Shown piece after piece: positions 26,323-34,575 of a stretch of DNA of 64,000 bases. The notes beneath the pieces were generated by a model, which did not search any database, was not told the origin of the DNA, and saw only the letters and a list, made by a program, of their open reading frames with translations. Every line of letters starts with the position of its first letter. Within the stretch, counting starts at the first letter, position 1. The translations under genes were made by a program, and so were the position numbers. Origin of the DNA: WLJO01 sp032117595 (GTDB taxonomy: Bacteria; Actinomycetota; Acidimicrobiia; Acidimicrobiales; Ilumatobacteraceae); contig JAULYZ010000030.1 of NCBI GenBank assembly GCA_032117595.1, forward strand, positions 5,215-69,214. Reading direction: 5' to 3'.

Positions 26323-27242
26323 GGCGTGCCGGCATCGACGTCGGCGGAACCAAGATCCTCGGTGTCGTCGTCGACGATGCGGGTGCGGTCGTCGCGGAGG
26401 TCCGACGCGCGACACCTGTGGGTCCTCCCGCCATCATCGCCGCACTGAGCGACGTTGCGCGCGAACTCGGTGAGCATGACTCGCTCGGGGTCGGGGTGCC
26501 TGGCCTCGTGACCCGGTCGGGCGTACTGCGTTCCTCCCCGCACCTCGCGGGTGTGGAGGAACTCGATCTCGGTCGACGACTCGCCGAGTTGTTCGGCCGC
26601 GACGTCCCGGTCGACAACGACGCCACCTGTGCAGCCCTCGCCGAGTGGCAGGTGGGAGCAGGGCGGGGGGTCTCCGATCTGGTGGTGGTGACGCTCGGAA
26701 CGGGCATCGGCGGCGGGATTGTCTCCGACGGACGCCTGCAGCGGGGGCGCAACGGTTTCGCCGGTGAGTTCGGCCACATGGTGGTGGTTCCCGACGGTCT
26801 TGCGTGCCCGTGCGGTCGGCGTGGGTGTTGGGAGCGGTACGCCGCAGGGACAGGACTTGCCCAACTCGCCCGGGACGCTCTCGGGGGTCGACCACGGTCG
26901 ATGATGCTCGAACTGGCCGGGGGTTCGGTCGAACTGGTCCGCGGCGAGCATGTTCAGGCCGCGGCCCGGTCGGGCGATGGTCTTGCGCTCGAGGTGATCG
27001 ATCGCTTTGCTCGCTGGGTGGCGATCGGCCTGGTGAATCTGGCGAACGCGCTGGATCCCTCGAGGTTCGTGATCGGTGGCGGGCTCGCAGCCACCGCGGA
27101 CCTCTATCTCGGCCCCATCACGTCATGGTTCCACGAGCTGCTCTACGCACCCGAGTTGCGACCGCACCCACCCATCGTTGCTGCCGAACTCGGCGAGTAC
27201 GCGGGGGCGATCGGCGCAGCGATGCTCGGTGCTCACCGGTGA
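26319..27242 (+). CDS. ROK-family glucokinase
   Basis: A 307-residue ROK kinase. The phosphate loop GIDVGGTK is at residues 5-12, catalytic Asp is in VDNDATCAA, and the family zinc site is CPCGRRGCWE with a preceding GEFGHM histidine. TLGTGIGGGI is the second phosphate-binding block. Glucose is the most common substrate for such actinobacterial enzymes. GTG start overlapping the SRPBCC stop by 4 bases. A 17-base tandem repeat tract starts at the last codon. Confidence 0.88.
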   Translation: MRRAGIDVGGTKILGVVVDDAGAVVAEVRRATPVGPPAIIAALSDVARELGEHDSLGVGVPGLVTRSGVLRSSPHLAGVEELDLGRRLAELFGRDVPVDNDATCAALAEWQVGAGRGVSDLVVVTLGTGIGGGIVSDGRLQRGRNGFAGEFGHMVVVPDGLACPCGRRGCWERYAAGTGLAQLARDALGGRPRSMMLELAGGSVELVRGEHVQAAARSGDGLALEVIDRFARWVAIGLVNLANALDPSRFVIGGGLAATADLYLGPITSWFHELLYAPELRPHPPIVAAELGEYAGAIGAAMLGAHR

Positions 27243-27303
27243 CATCACGAGCGTGGTGACATCGCGAGCGTGGTGACGTCACGAGCGCGGTGACGCGGCG
27301 AGC
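27239..27303. repeat. Tandem repeat, 17-base unit, about 3.8 copies
   Basis: Units begin at 27239, 27256, 27273 and 27290 with consensus GTGACRTCRCGAGCGTG; the first includes the stop codon of the ROK gene and the last is truncated. The tract lies between the converging ROK and ppa genes. Confidence 0.9.
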
Positions 27304-27320
27304 GGGTCGGCCGATCGTGC

Positions 27321-27827
27321 TCAGTGGTTGCGGCGGAAGTTCGCCCGGGCGTCGTCGATCGCCCGCCACGCTGCGTCACGGCCCGCAAGACCGGCGGTGG
27401 AGGTTGCCTTGCCGGGTTCGAGTGCCTTGTACACCTCGAAGAAGTGTTGGATCTCGGCGACGAGTTGCGGGGTGAGGTCGTCGAGGTCCTCCACGCCGAG
27501 CCAGCGCGGCTCGGTCGGTGGGACGCAAATCACCTTGGCGTCCTCGCCTGCCTCGTCCTGCATGTAGAGCACGCCGACGGGCCGTGCCTCCACCCACACC
27601 CCCGGATACACCGGGTCCTCGAGGAGCACGAGAGCGTCGAGGGGGTCGCCATCGCCGCCGAGCGTGTCGGGGATGAAGCCGTAGTCGGCCGGGTAAGTGG
27701 TTGCGGTGAAGAGCCGACGGTCGAGAAAGACGCGCCCGGTGTCGTGATCGATCTCGTACTTGTTGCGGCTGCCACGTGGGATCTCGATGACGACGTGGAT
27801 GCAACCCGGACGGGGTTCTTGGGCCAT
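27321..27827 (-). CDS. ppa: Inorganic pyrophosphatase
   Basis: A 168-residue family I soluble pyrophosphatase. Marks: EIPRGSRNKYEID, DRRLFTATTYPADYGFIPDT, then the signature DGDPLDALVLL with metal-binding aspartates, and EAGEDAKVICVP near residue 95. It hydrolyses PPi formed by biosynthesis. The ATG at 27827 is supported by the family start and by GAGGA 8 bases upstream; the longer open frame to 28193 is not used. This is one of few SD-led starts in this part of the window. Confidence 0.95.
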   Translation of the reverse strand: MAQEPRPGCIHVVIEIPRGSRNKYEIDHDTGRVFLDRRLFTATTYPADYGFIPDTLGGDGDPLDALVLLEDPVYPGVWVEARPVGVLYMQDEAGEDAKVICVPPTEPRWLGVEDLDDLTPQLVAEIQHFFEVYKALEPGKATSTAGLAGRDAAWRAIDDARANFRRNH

Positions 27828-27979
27828 GGGAAAATCCTCGCACAGCACGGGGCCGCAACACGATCGCACGGCGCGGAACGATGTGTGGACGAGCCGCAGA
27901 CGGGCCGCAGACCACTCCGTGACCTGATGTTCACATCGTGTTCGCGCGCTCGTCCGGCCATCGGTGCGGGGCTCGCCGC

Positions 27980-27985
27980 TAGCCT
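27980..27985 (+). promoter_or_regulatory. -10 element TAGCCT
   Basis: TAGCCT lies exactly 7 bases before the ATG at 27993, a textbook leaderless arrangement. Confidence 0.6.
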
Positions 27986-27992
27986 CCCGGCG

Positions 27993-28628
27993 ATGGAGAC
28001 CTACGTCGTGCGTGTGTGGGTCCCCGATCGTCCCGGTGCGCTGGGTCAGGTCGCCAGTCGGATCGGCTCGGTCGGTGGAGACGTCATCGGCATCGACATC
28101 CTCGAGCGCGGCGCAGGGCGGGCCATCGACGAACTCGTGGTGACGCTGCCCTCGTCGGAGTTGCTGCCGCTGCTCACCGACGAGATCGCTCAAGTGGATG
28201 ACGCGGCAGTCGAGGAGATCCGTCGGATCAGCGGCGAACCACCTGATCCGGGCACGGCTCCGCTCGAGACCGTGTTGCGCCTTGTCGAGTCGTCAGGATC
28301 ACACTGGGGTGACGACGTCTGCCGCGAACTCAGGACGCTGTTCGGGGCCGACTGGGTCTGTCTGCTCGCCCCGGACTCCGCCTCGACGATGGGCCATGCG
28401 GGGGCCGACACGCCGTCTCCTGCGTGGATGCAGGCATTCGTCGAGGGCAGTCGGCACCTCCCGAGTGACGAACAGACGAACGCCGCAGCACCCGACCTTG
28501 CGTGGGCCGACGTGGGATCCACGGGCCTCGTGCTGGTCCTCGGGCGCTCCGGCTCCCCGCTGCGATCACGCGAGCGTCGTCAACTGACGCTCCTCGCCCG
28601 TATCGCTGGCAGCATTCAGCATTCGTAG
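27993..28628 (+). CDS. ACT-domain protein, unknown role
   Basis: A 211-residue protein. Residues 1-75 form an ACT domain (TYVVRVWVPDRPGALGQVASRIG), the small ligand-binding fold found in amino-acid enzymes and regulators. The rest resembles a degenerate GAF-like sensor half with LFGADWVCLLAP and a final RRQLTLLARIAG helix. It is probably a ligand sensor; no output domain is visible. The leaderless -10 element upstream confirms the ATG at 27993. Confidence 0.75.
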   Translation: METYVVRVWVPDRPGALGQVASRIGSVGGDVIGIDILERGAGRAIDELVVTLPSSELLPLLTDEIAQVDDAAVEEIRRISGEPPDPGTAPLETVLRLVESSGSHWGDDVCRELRTLFGADWVCLLAPDSASTMGHAGADTPSPAWMQAFVEGSRHLPSDEQTNAAAPDLAWADVGSTGLVLVLGRSGSPLRSRERRQLTLLARIAGSIQHS

Positions 28629-28640
28629 GCACCCCTTGGC

Positions 28641-28715
28641 GCTGTCAGCCGGTGCTGTCAGCCGGCGCTGTCAGCCAGCGTCGTCAGCCGGAGTCGTCAG
28701 CCGGCGTCGTCAGTC
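28641..28715. repeat. Tandem repeat, 13-base unit, about 5.7 copies
   Basis: The core GTCAGCC recurs with exactly 13-base spacing (28644, 28657, 28670, 28683, 28696 and, as GTCAGTC, 28709). Flanking bases vary (GCTGTCAGCCGGT, GCGTCGTCAGCCG). The tract runs into the last codons of glpK on the minus strand and separates converging genes. Confidence 0.9.
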
Positions 28716-30187
28716 GCCCAGCGCCGCGAGCGTTCCACGGCCCGGCGCCATTCCCCGTGGAACAGGTCGCTGAAGGTTCGGTCGGGGTTCGGTTCGAAGG
28801 CGGCGTCGAGGTGCCAACGGCTGCTGATGGCGTCGAGCGAGGGCCACACACCCTCCGCAAGGCCGGCAAGGAACGCCGCACCGAGTGCCGTGGTCTCCTG
28901 ATCGGCGGGTCGGTGTACGGGGACGCCGAGTTGGTCGGCCTGGAACTGCAGGAGCAGGTTCATCACCGATGCACCGCCGTCGACCCGCAGGGTGCCGATG
29001 GGAATACCCGACGACGTCGCCATGGCCTCGATCACATCGCGTGTCTGGTACGCCATGGCCTCCACCACGGCGCGAGCAAGATGTGACCGGTTGACGCCGC
29101 GCGTGATGCCCACGATGGTGCCCCTCGCATACGGGTCCCACCACGGACTCCCGAGCCCGGTGAAGGCCGGCACGACGAACAAGCCGTTGGAATCGGAGAC
29201 GGACTCCGCGAGCGGTCCGATCTCGGCGGCTGTGTCGATGACGCCGAGGCCGTCGCGCAACCACTGGATCGCTGCGCCGGTGACGAAGATCGCGCCCTCG
29301 AGTGCGTAGGTGGTCGATCCGTCCGCGAGCGTCCATGCGACGGTGGTGAGCATGCCCTCGGTGGGTGCCGGGCACTGGTCGCCCACGTTCATGAGCACGA
29401 AACTCCCCGTGCCGAAGGTGTTCTTGGCCATCCCGGGCTCGAAACACGCCTGCCCGAACAATGCGGCCTGTTGATCGCCGGCGATACCCGAGATGGGGAT
29501 CCCTGCAGGGAGGCCCGAGGCGCTGTCGACGGTGCCGAACCGTCCGCTCGACGGCGCAACCCGAGGGAGGCTTGCGAGCGGGACACCGAAGAGGTCACAC
29601 AGCTCTTCGCTCCACGTGCGGGTGCGGAGGTCGAGCAGCATCGTGCGCGATGCGTTGGACGTATCGGTGGCGTGGACCCGACCAGCAGTGAGGTTCCAGA
29701 GCAGCCACGAGTCGATGGTTCCGAGGGCGAGGTCGTCGTTCGCCTCGACGGCTCCGGTACGGATCAGCCACTCCATCTTCGTTGCGGAGAAATACGGGTC
29801 GAGCACGAGCCCCGTGCTCTCGCGCACCATGGGCAGGACACCTACTGCAGCGAGTTCGTCGCAGCGACTCGCCGTGCGACGGTCCTGCCACACGATCGCT
29901 CGGGTGATCGGGCGTCCCGTCGAGCGGCTCCAGGCCACGACGGTCTCCCGTTGGTTGGTGATACCGATTGCGGCGACGTTGTCCACCCCGACCTGACGGA
30001 GGACCTCGTCGAAGGTGGCCCGTACGGCATGCCAGATCTCGTCGGCATCGTGCTCGACCCACCCGGGCTGCGGGAAGTGTTGGGTGAACTCCCGGTACGA
30101 CGAGACGGAGGGTCGATCGTCGTCGAACACCGCTCGAGTGCGGACTCCGGTGGTGCCGGCATCGATCGCGAGCGTTGCTCGGGCCAC
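28697..30187 (-). CDS. glpK: Glycerol kinase
   Basis: A 496-residue GlpK. All marks are present: AIDAGTTGVRTRAV, QHFPQPGWVEHDADEIW, the glycerol-contacting ITNQRETVVAWSR, VWQDRR, the ATKMEWL segment, GIAGDQQAALFGQ, KNTFGTGSFVL, GLGSPWWDPYARG and LRVDGGASVMNLLLQFQAD. It phosphorylates glycerol to glycerol 3-phosphate. GTG start, 2 bases after the preceding gene on the same strand. The C-terminus runs into the 13-base tandem repeat. No glycerol facilitator or dehydrogenase is adjacent. The second, more divergent copy is at 15154-16626. Confidence 0.93.
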   Translation of the reverse strand: MARATLAIDAGTTGVRTRAVFDDDRPSVSSYREFTQHFPQPGWVEHDADEIWHAVRATFDEVLRQVGVDNVAAIGITNQRETVVAWSRSTGRPITRAIVWQDRRTASRCDELAAVGVLPMVRESTGLVLDPYFSATKMEWLIRTGAVEANDDLALGTIDSWLLWNLTAGRVHATDTSNASRTMLLDLRTRTWSEELCDLFGVPLASLPRVAPSSGRFGTVDSASGLPAGIPISGIAGDQQAALFGQACFEPGMAKNTFGTGSFVLMNVGDQCPAPTEGMLTTVAWTLADGSTTYALEGAIFVTGAAIQWLRDGLGVIDTAAEIGPLAESVSDSNGLFVVPAFTGLGSPWWDPYARGTIVGITRGVNRSHLARAVVEAMAYQTRDVIEAMATSSGIPIGTLRVDGGASVMNLLLQFQADQLGVPVHRPADQETTALGAAFLAGLAEGVWPSLDAISSRWHLDAAFEPNPDRTFSDLFHGEWRRAVERSRRWATDDAG

Positions 30188-30189
30188 GT

Positions 30190-30576
30190 TCAGCGCTTAC
30201 GGGTCTTGGTGGTGCGCCTCGGTCGATTGGTCGAACCGGTCGAGGTCCGTCGAGTCGGCGCTGGCCGGTATCGCTCGGGCTCGGGCGCAGGTCGTCCCTT
30301 CTTCTGCGCCCTCGCTGCCTCACGTGCCCGAATCCGCTCGGCGCGAACGGCAGCGAGTTCGCCGCGGGTCTTCAGGAATGCTGGATCCCAGCCGAACTTG
30401 TAGAGCACCGAGATCAGGGCTGTGGTGACGACGATGGCAACGCCGAGCGCAACGAGCGACGAGACGATGTTGCTGCGCTGGAACACCAGCAGGAATGCAG
30501 CGAAGAGGCCGACGTAGGCCAGTTCGAAGGTGAGCAGACGCCTCCAGGGCACGACACGGTCAGATTTCCACGGCAC
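30190..30576 (-). CDS. Small membrane protein with basic tail
   Basis: A 128-residue protein with two predicted membrane helices (about 14-33 and 39-60) and a strongly basic, Pro/Arg/Thr-rich C-terminal tail. No family recognised. The open frame begins with a GTG at 30582, but a GTG at 30576 has TAGGAA exactly 7 bases upstream (30584-30589), matching the leaderless spacing, so 30576 is preferred. It lies 2 bases before glpK and is probably co-transcribed with it. Confidence 0.65.
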   Translation of the reverse strand: MPWKSDRVVPWRRLLTFELAYVGLFAAFLLVFQRSNIVSSLVALGVAIVVTTALISVLYKFGWDPAFLKTRGELAAVRAERIRAREAARAQKKGRPAPEPERYRPAPTRRTSTGSTNRPRRTTKTRKR

Positions 30577-30583
30577 GCCCACG

Positions 30584-30589
30584 TTCCTA
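30584..30589 (-). promoter_or_regulatory. -10-like element TAGGAA
   Basis: On the minus strand TAGGAA lies 7 bases before the GTG at 30576. The last base deviates from TANNNT. Confidence 0.4.
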
Positions 30590-30641
30590 CCAGCGGGGCC
30601 GGTGCCTTCCCACCCCGTCCGGCGGCGAGTCCCGGGGAACG

Positions 30642-31676
30642 TCAGCTCGAGAAGGGGATGACGACGTCGTCGTAGAGCGATGTGTCGAGGGTGCGGGTGC
30701 GCGAGCCCGGAACCGACAACGGGATGCGGGTGATCTGGTGGTTCTGCAACGCCACCATGCTTCCGAACGCCCCGTCGTGAACGGCCTCGATGGCCGCAAT
30801 ACCGAAGCGGGTCGCCAGCACGCGGTCGAAAGCCGTGGGTGTTCCTCCGCGTTGGATGTGGCCGATCTGCACTACCCGAACCTCGAATCCGGTGCGGTGC
30901 TCGATCTCGGGGGCGAGTCGCTGAGCGATTCCGGACAGCCGAACGTGACCGAAACGGTCGGTCTCGCGTGGCTCCACCTCCATCGTGCCGGGCAGCGGTT
31001 CGGCACCTTCGGCCACCACGATGATCGATGCATAGCGACCGCGCGCATGTCGGCGCTGGATGGCCTCGCAGAGGTTCTCGATGTCGAACGGTCGTTCCGG
31101 GACAAGGATCGAGGTCGCTCCCCCGGCAATGCCGGCATACGTTGCGATCCAGCCGGTGTGCCGGCCCATGACCTCCACGAGGATCACGCGGTCGTGGCTC
31201 TCGGCAGTGGTGTGCAGTCGGTCGATGGCATCGGTGGCGATCTGCACCGCAGTGTGGAACCCGAAGGTCACCTCGGTGCCCTCCACGTCGTTGTCGATGG
31301 TCTTGGGGACGCCGACCACTGGGACTCCGTGGTCACGGTGCAGTTCGTGGGCAACGGCGAGCGATCCGTTCCCGCCGATCACGATGAGGGCATCCATTGC
31401 GAACTCGCCGAGGATCTCGTTGACGTGTGACGGCCCTTCCGGCCAGTCGTAGGGGCTCCCGCGTCGGGTGCCGAGCACCGTCCCGCCGCGGGGGAGCGAG
31501 CCCCGCATCGTCTCGATGTCGAGGGTCATCGTGTCGCGGTTGCGAACGCCGTCCCACGCATCGCGGAAACCGATGACCTCGTCGTCGAACCGGTTCTCGG
31601 CGATGCGAACGATTGCGCGGATCACCGCATTGAGGCCGGGGCAATCGCCTCCCCCGGTGAGCACTCCGACGCGCAC
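30642..31676 (-). CDS. pfkA: 6-phosphofructokinase
   Basis: A 344-residue phosphofructokinase. RVGVLTGGGDCPGLNAVIR is the nucleotide loop; GGNGS at 101-105 and PKTIDND with catalytic D128 form the active site; EVMGRHTGWIA, PERPF and RVVQIGHIQRGG follow. Gly104 favours ATP as donor, while Lys125 is typical of PPi-type and actinobacterial group III enzymes; Asn103, where Asp normally binds magnesium, is unusual. The GTG at 31676 is chosen over one at 31694: TATCCT lies 7 bases upstream and the protein then starts at the family position. It acts in glycolysis. Confidence 0.92.
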   Translation of the reverse strand: MRVGVLTGGGDCPGLNAVIRAIVRIAENRFDDEVIGFRDAWDGVRNRDTMTLDIETMRGSLPRGGTVLGTRRGSPYDWPEGPSHVNEILGEFAMDALIVIGGNGSLAVAHELHRDHGVPVVGVPKTIDNDVEGTEVTFGFHTAVQIATDAIDRLHTTAESHDRVILVEVMGRHTGWIATYAGIAGGATSILVPERPFDIENLCEAIQRRHARGRYASIIVVAEGAEPLPGTMEVEPRETDRFGHVRLSGIAQRLAPEIEHRTGFEVRVVQIGHIQRGGTPTAFDRVLATRFGIAAIEAVHDGAFGSMVALQNHQITRIPLSVPGSRTRTLDTSLYDDVVIPFSS

Positions 31677-31683
31677 AGGGTGA

Positions 31684-31689
31684 AGGATA
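31684..31689 (-). promoter_or_regulatory. -10 element TATCCT that decides the pfkA start
   Basis: On the minus strand TATCCT lies 7 bases before the GTG at 31676. A start at 31694 would lie upstream of the promoter's own +1. Confidence 0.6.
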
Positions 31690-31760
31690 CCCACGCGGTC
31701 GTCAGGGGTATCCGCAGGGCTTGGCAGTACCGGTGTCTGTCGCCTGCACCCGGTTCGTCG

Positions 31761-32372
31761 TCAGCCGTCGCTGGTCGCGTACTCGATGTTGCGATCCAGG
31801 AAGTCGTAGATCGACAACGGGTCGCGCGTGGTGGTGCCCGTGCCGGTGGGCCAGTCCTGCGGGTCGCCCTCCACGACGAGACGTACCCGGCGCACTCCGT
31901 CGGCCCGGGTGGCAGTGAACACCAACTGGGCGACGGCATCGACGAGCACGCCGCCGGCGCTCGAGAGGAAGTCGGCGCTCAGGTCGATGGTGAGTGTGCC
32001 CTGGCTGTCGAGTGACGCGTCGAGCAGAACGGTGCCTGCGGGGACGGCAGTCCGTAGGCCCGTTGACGTGCGCTCCTCCTCGGTCGGTCCCTCGAGGAGT
32101 CGGGTGATGAGCGCCGCAGGATCGTTCGTGACGGAGCGGCCAACGCCGACCAGTGGTGCAATCGCCGCTTCACCCGGAGGGCCGAGGAAGAACACCGTCG
32201 ACCCACTGCCGGGCTGTGCCGAACCATCGGGTGGCGTGGTGGGCACCGTGGGTCGCTCGGCGGGCAGGACGTCGCTGGGCTGGTCGTCCGCACGGATCCC
32301 GCACGATGCCGCCAGAGCACCGACGGCGAGAGTTGCGGAGCAGAAGCGGGCAAGGCGGCGGAGTCGAGTCAT
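31761..32372 (-). CDS. GerMN-domain lipoprotein (LpqB-like, short)
   Basis: A 203-residue lipoprotein. The signal peptide ends ALAASC with lipidated Cys24, then a Pro/Thr linker and a GerMN domain (about 60-165) with the ALITRLLEGPTEEE segment and a LDASLDSQGTLTIDLSADF strand pair. Its position directly after a sensor-kinase gene with an ATGA overlap matches the mtrA-mtrB-lpqB order of actinobacteria. LpqB modulates MtrB and carries a C-terminal propeller-like part that is absent here, so this is a reduced version. It would sit outside the membrane, near the kinase sensor loop. Confidence 0.85.
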   Translation of the reverse strand: MTRLRRLARFCSATLAVGALAASCGIRADDQPSDVLPAERPTVPTTPPDGSAQPGSGSTVFFLGPPGEAAIAPLVGVGRSVTNDPAALITRLLEGPTEEERTSTGLRTAVPAGTVLLDASLDSQGTLTIDLSADFLSSAGGVLVDAVAQLVFTATRADGVRRVRLVVEGDPQDWPTGTGTTTRDPLSIYDFLDRNIEYATSDG

Positions 32373-33874
32373 ACGGTGATCTCCTCGGCCGGGAGCTCGA
32401 TGACGAATCGTGCACCGGGTTCGCCGTCGGAGCGGTCCTCCACCCACACGCGCCCGCCGTGGAGACGGACGTGCTCACTGACGAGAGCAAGCCCGAGCCC
32501 GGCGCCCTCGCTGGTTGCGCGTCGGCCTGCAGCACCGCCCCGGGCGAAACGCTCGAAGACGAGCGCTCGTTCCTCGAGGGGCACCCCGGGTCCCTCGTCC
32601 TCGACGGCGATCCAGACGTTGCCGACGGGCTCGGGTTCGTCAGCCTCGGTGACGAAGACATGCACCGCTCCGGCACCGTGGATGCGTGCGTTGTCGATCA
32701 GGTTCGCGATGGCGCGAGCGAGCCGTCGTCGGTCGCCGCGCATCGCCATGCGCTCGCCTCGCTCGGAGACCGTCACGGGTGCGTCGCGGAGGCTGCTGAC
32801 GCTGACCGCCTGGCGAACGAACTCGCCGGACAGGAGGTCGTCAAGGTTGAGGTGGACTGCGCCGGCATCGAAGCGGCTGATCTCGAGGAGGTCTTCCACC
32901 AGTCCCTGGAACCGAGCGACGTCGCCCACGAGCAGGTCGAGTGCCGTCTGGGCGCGTTCGGGCATGTCGTCGCGACGCGCCTGAAGCACCTCGACCGATG
33001 CTGCGAGGGTCATGAGGGGCGAGCGCAGTTCGTGGCTCACGTCGGACGCGAAGCGGGCGTCGCGCTCGAGCCGTTGCTGGAGTGCTGCTGCCATCTCGTT
33101 GAACGAGGTGGCGAGGGCCATGAGATCGGGGTCACCGCCCGGGTCGAGGCGGGTGTCGAGGCGGCCTCCGGCGATGGCCTGTGCCGCCTGTGCTGCATCG
33201 GCGAGTGGTCGGACGGCTCGGCGCGCGGCGAGCGCGCCGAGCAGTAGGCCGAGCGAGGTGGTAATGACCCCTGCGCCGACGAGCGCACGCCCGACACTGT
33301 TGAGTGTGGAGTGGAGCTCGCCGAGGCTCGAGAACTCGAAGTAACTCGCGTCAACCTGTTGCAGGGGGATTCCGACGGCGATCACCGGCTCGCCGCGAAC
33401 GATCGTCACCATCCGCGCTGCGGTCCCGTCGGTGTTGATGCGCACCTTGAGCGACCCCGGGAGAGCGTTCGGCCCGAAGTCTGCGCGGGCCGCGTACCAG
33501 TTGCCGCGGTAGAAGAGGACCGGCCGTTCGACGCCCAGTGTCTGCAGGCGCGAGAGAAGGTCGCTGAGATCGGCAGGGTTCGATTTCAGTTCGGCTGTGA
33601 CGATGCTTGCGTTCTTGTAGGCGTCGGTGAGTGCTGATTGGTCCCGCTGTTTGACGAGTCGGCTCTTGGTGAAGCTGTACGTGGTGGCTGCGAGGAACGC
33701 CGACAGGGCGAGTCCGCCGAGCGCGAACGAGAGCAGGATTCGGGTGCGCAGGGAGATGCGCCGGAGGCGGAAGCGATCGACCGCAGAGAGCCCGAACCGG
33801 ACTGTCCGCTGCAGCGCCCCGGTGTCGGGCGGGACGACGTCGGTCGGTTGGCCCGACGTCTCGACGTCGCTCAC
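32369..33874 (-). CDS. Sensor histidine kinase, MtrB-like
   Basis: A 501-residue membrane kinase. Membrane helix 1 is at 46-68, an extracytoplasmic sensor region at 69-196, helix 2 at 197-218, a HAMP domain at 219-271 and the phospho-acceptor His281 in SDVSHELRSPL. ATP-binding boxes follow: NLIDNARIHG (N), DEGPGV (G1), FERFARGG (F) and GAGLGLAL (G2). With the adjacent OmpR-type regulator and the GerMN lipoprotein it matches the MtrAB system, which links cell-wall and division state to transcription in actinobacteria. It starts 7 bases after the regulator gene and overlaps the lipoprotein gene by 4 bases. Confidence 0.9.
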   Translation of the reverse strand: MSDVETSGQPTDVVPPDTGALQRTVRFGLSAVDRFRLRRISLRTRILLSFALGGLALSAFLAATTYSFTKSRLVKQRDQSALTDAYKNASIVTAELKSNPADLSDLLSRLQTLGVERPVLFYRGNWYAARADFGPNALPGSLKVRINTDGTAARMVTIVRGEPVIAVGIPLQQVDASYFEFSSLGELHSTLNSVGRALVGAGVITTSLGLLLGALAARRAVRPLADAAQAAQAIAGGRLDTRLDPGGDPDLMALATSFNEMAAALQQRLERDARFASDVSHELRSPLMTLAASVEVLQARRDDMPERAQTALDLLVGDVARFQGLVEDLLEISRFDAGAVHLNLDDLLSGEFVRQAVSVSSLRDAPVTVSERGERMAMRGDRRRLARAIANLIDNARIHGAGAVHVFVTEADEPEPVGNVWIAVEDEGPGVPLEERALVFERFARGGAAGRRATSEGAGLGLALVSEHVRLHGGRVWVEDRSDGEPGARFVIELPAEEITV

Positions 33875-33881
33875 GCTGCGC

Positions 33882-34562
33882 TCACGACTGGAGTCGGTAA
33901 CCGAGACCGCGAACCGTGACGACGTGCCGCGGGTTCGCTGCGTCTGCCTCGACCTTGGTACGGAGACGGCGGACGTGCACGTCGACGAGTCGACCGTCGC
34001 CGAAGTAGTCGTAACCCCAAACCTTGTCGAGCAGTTCCTCGCGGGAGAACACGCGGCCCGGGTTCTGGGCCAACTCGCAGAGCAACCGGAACTCGGTCTT
34101 GGTGAGGTGGACCTCGTGCCCCCCGAGGTTCACCTTCCCCTCGTCGGGAACGATCTCGAGGTCGCCGAAGATGAGTCGGGCGTGAGCGGGGCTCACGGGC
34201 CGCACACGACGGAGCAACGCCCGGATGCGGGCGGAGAGTTCTTTCGGCGCGAACGGCTTGGTGAGATAGTCGTCCGCCCCGGCCTCGAGGCCGGCTACGA
34301 CGTCGTGTGTATCGACACGTGCCGTCACCATGACGATCGGAACGTCACTCGTGCGGCGGATGGTTCTGCACAGCTCGAAACCGTCGATACCGGGGAGCAT
34401 GATGTCGATGAGCACCACATCGCTGGGCTGGCGGTGGAAAAGCTCGATGGCGGTCTCGCCGTCCGCGGCCTCGTCGACCACCCACCCCTCGTCCTCGAGT
34501 GCGAGTTTCACGGCAGCCCGGATCCGCTCGTCGTCCTCCACCGTCAGGATGCGCGTACCCAC
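33882..34562 (-). CDS. OmpR-family response regulator, MtrA-like
   Basis: A 226-residue regulator. The receiver domain carries the phosphorylated Asp53 in DVVLIDIMLPGIDGF, the acidic pair D10-D11 and the conserved Lys in YLTKPFAPKEL. The C-terminal winged helix has LTKTEFRLLCELAQNPGRVFSREEL and DVHVRRLRTKVE. The GTG at 34562 is preferred over the ATG at 34571 because TAGGAT lies 7 bases before the GTG but abuts the ATG, and the GTG gives the usual GTRILTVEDDE start. It is first in the operon with the kinase and lipoprotein. Confidence 0.92.
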   Translation of the reverse strand: MGTRILTVEDDERIRAAVKLALEDEGWVVDEAADGETAIELFHRQPSDVVLIDIMLPGIDGFELCRTIRRTSDVPIVMVTARVDTHDVVAGLEAGADDYLTKPFAPKELSARIRALLRRVRPVSPAHARLIFGDLEIVPDEGKVNLGGHEVHLTKTEFRLLCELAQNPGRVFSREELLDKVWGYDYFGDGRLVDVHVRRLRTKVEADAANPRHVVTVRGLGYRLQS

Positions 34563-34569
34563 GGCCGTC

Positions 34570-34575
34570 ATCCTA
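34570..34575 (-). promoter_or_regulatory. -10 element TAGGAT that decides the regulator start
   Basis: On the minus strand TAGGAT overlaps the ATG at 34571 and lies 7 bases before the GTG at 34562. A leaderless transcript would therefore begin at the GTG. Confidence 0.6.

Noticed and set aside
32153..33247. 364-codon open frame on the plus strand opposite the sensor kinase
   Set aside because: Shadow of the histidine kinase and lipoprotein genes; no domain, no promoter or ribosome site.
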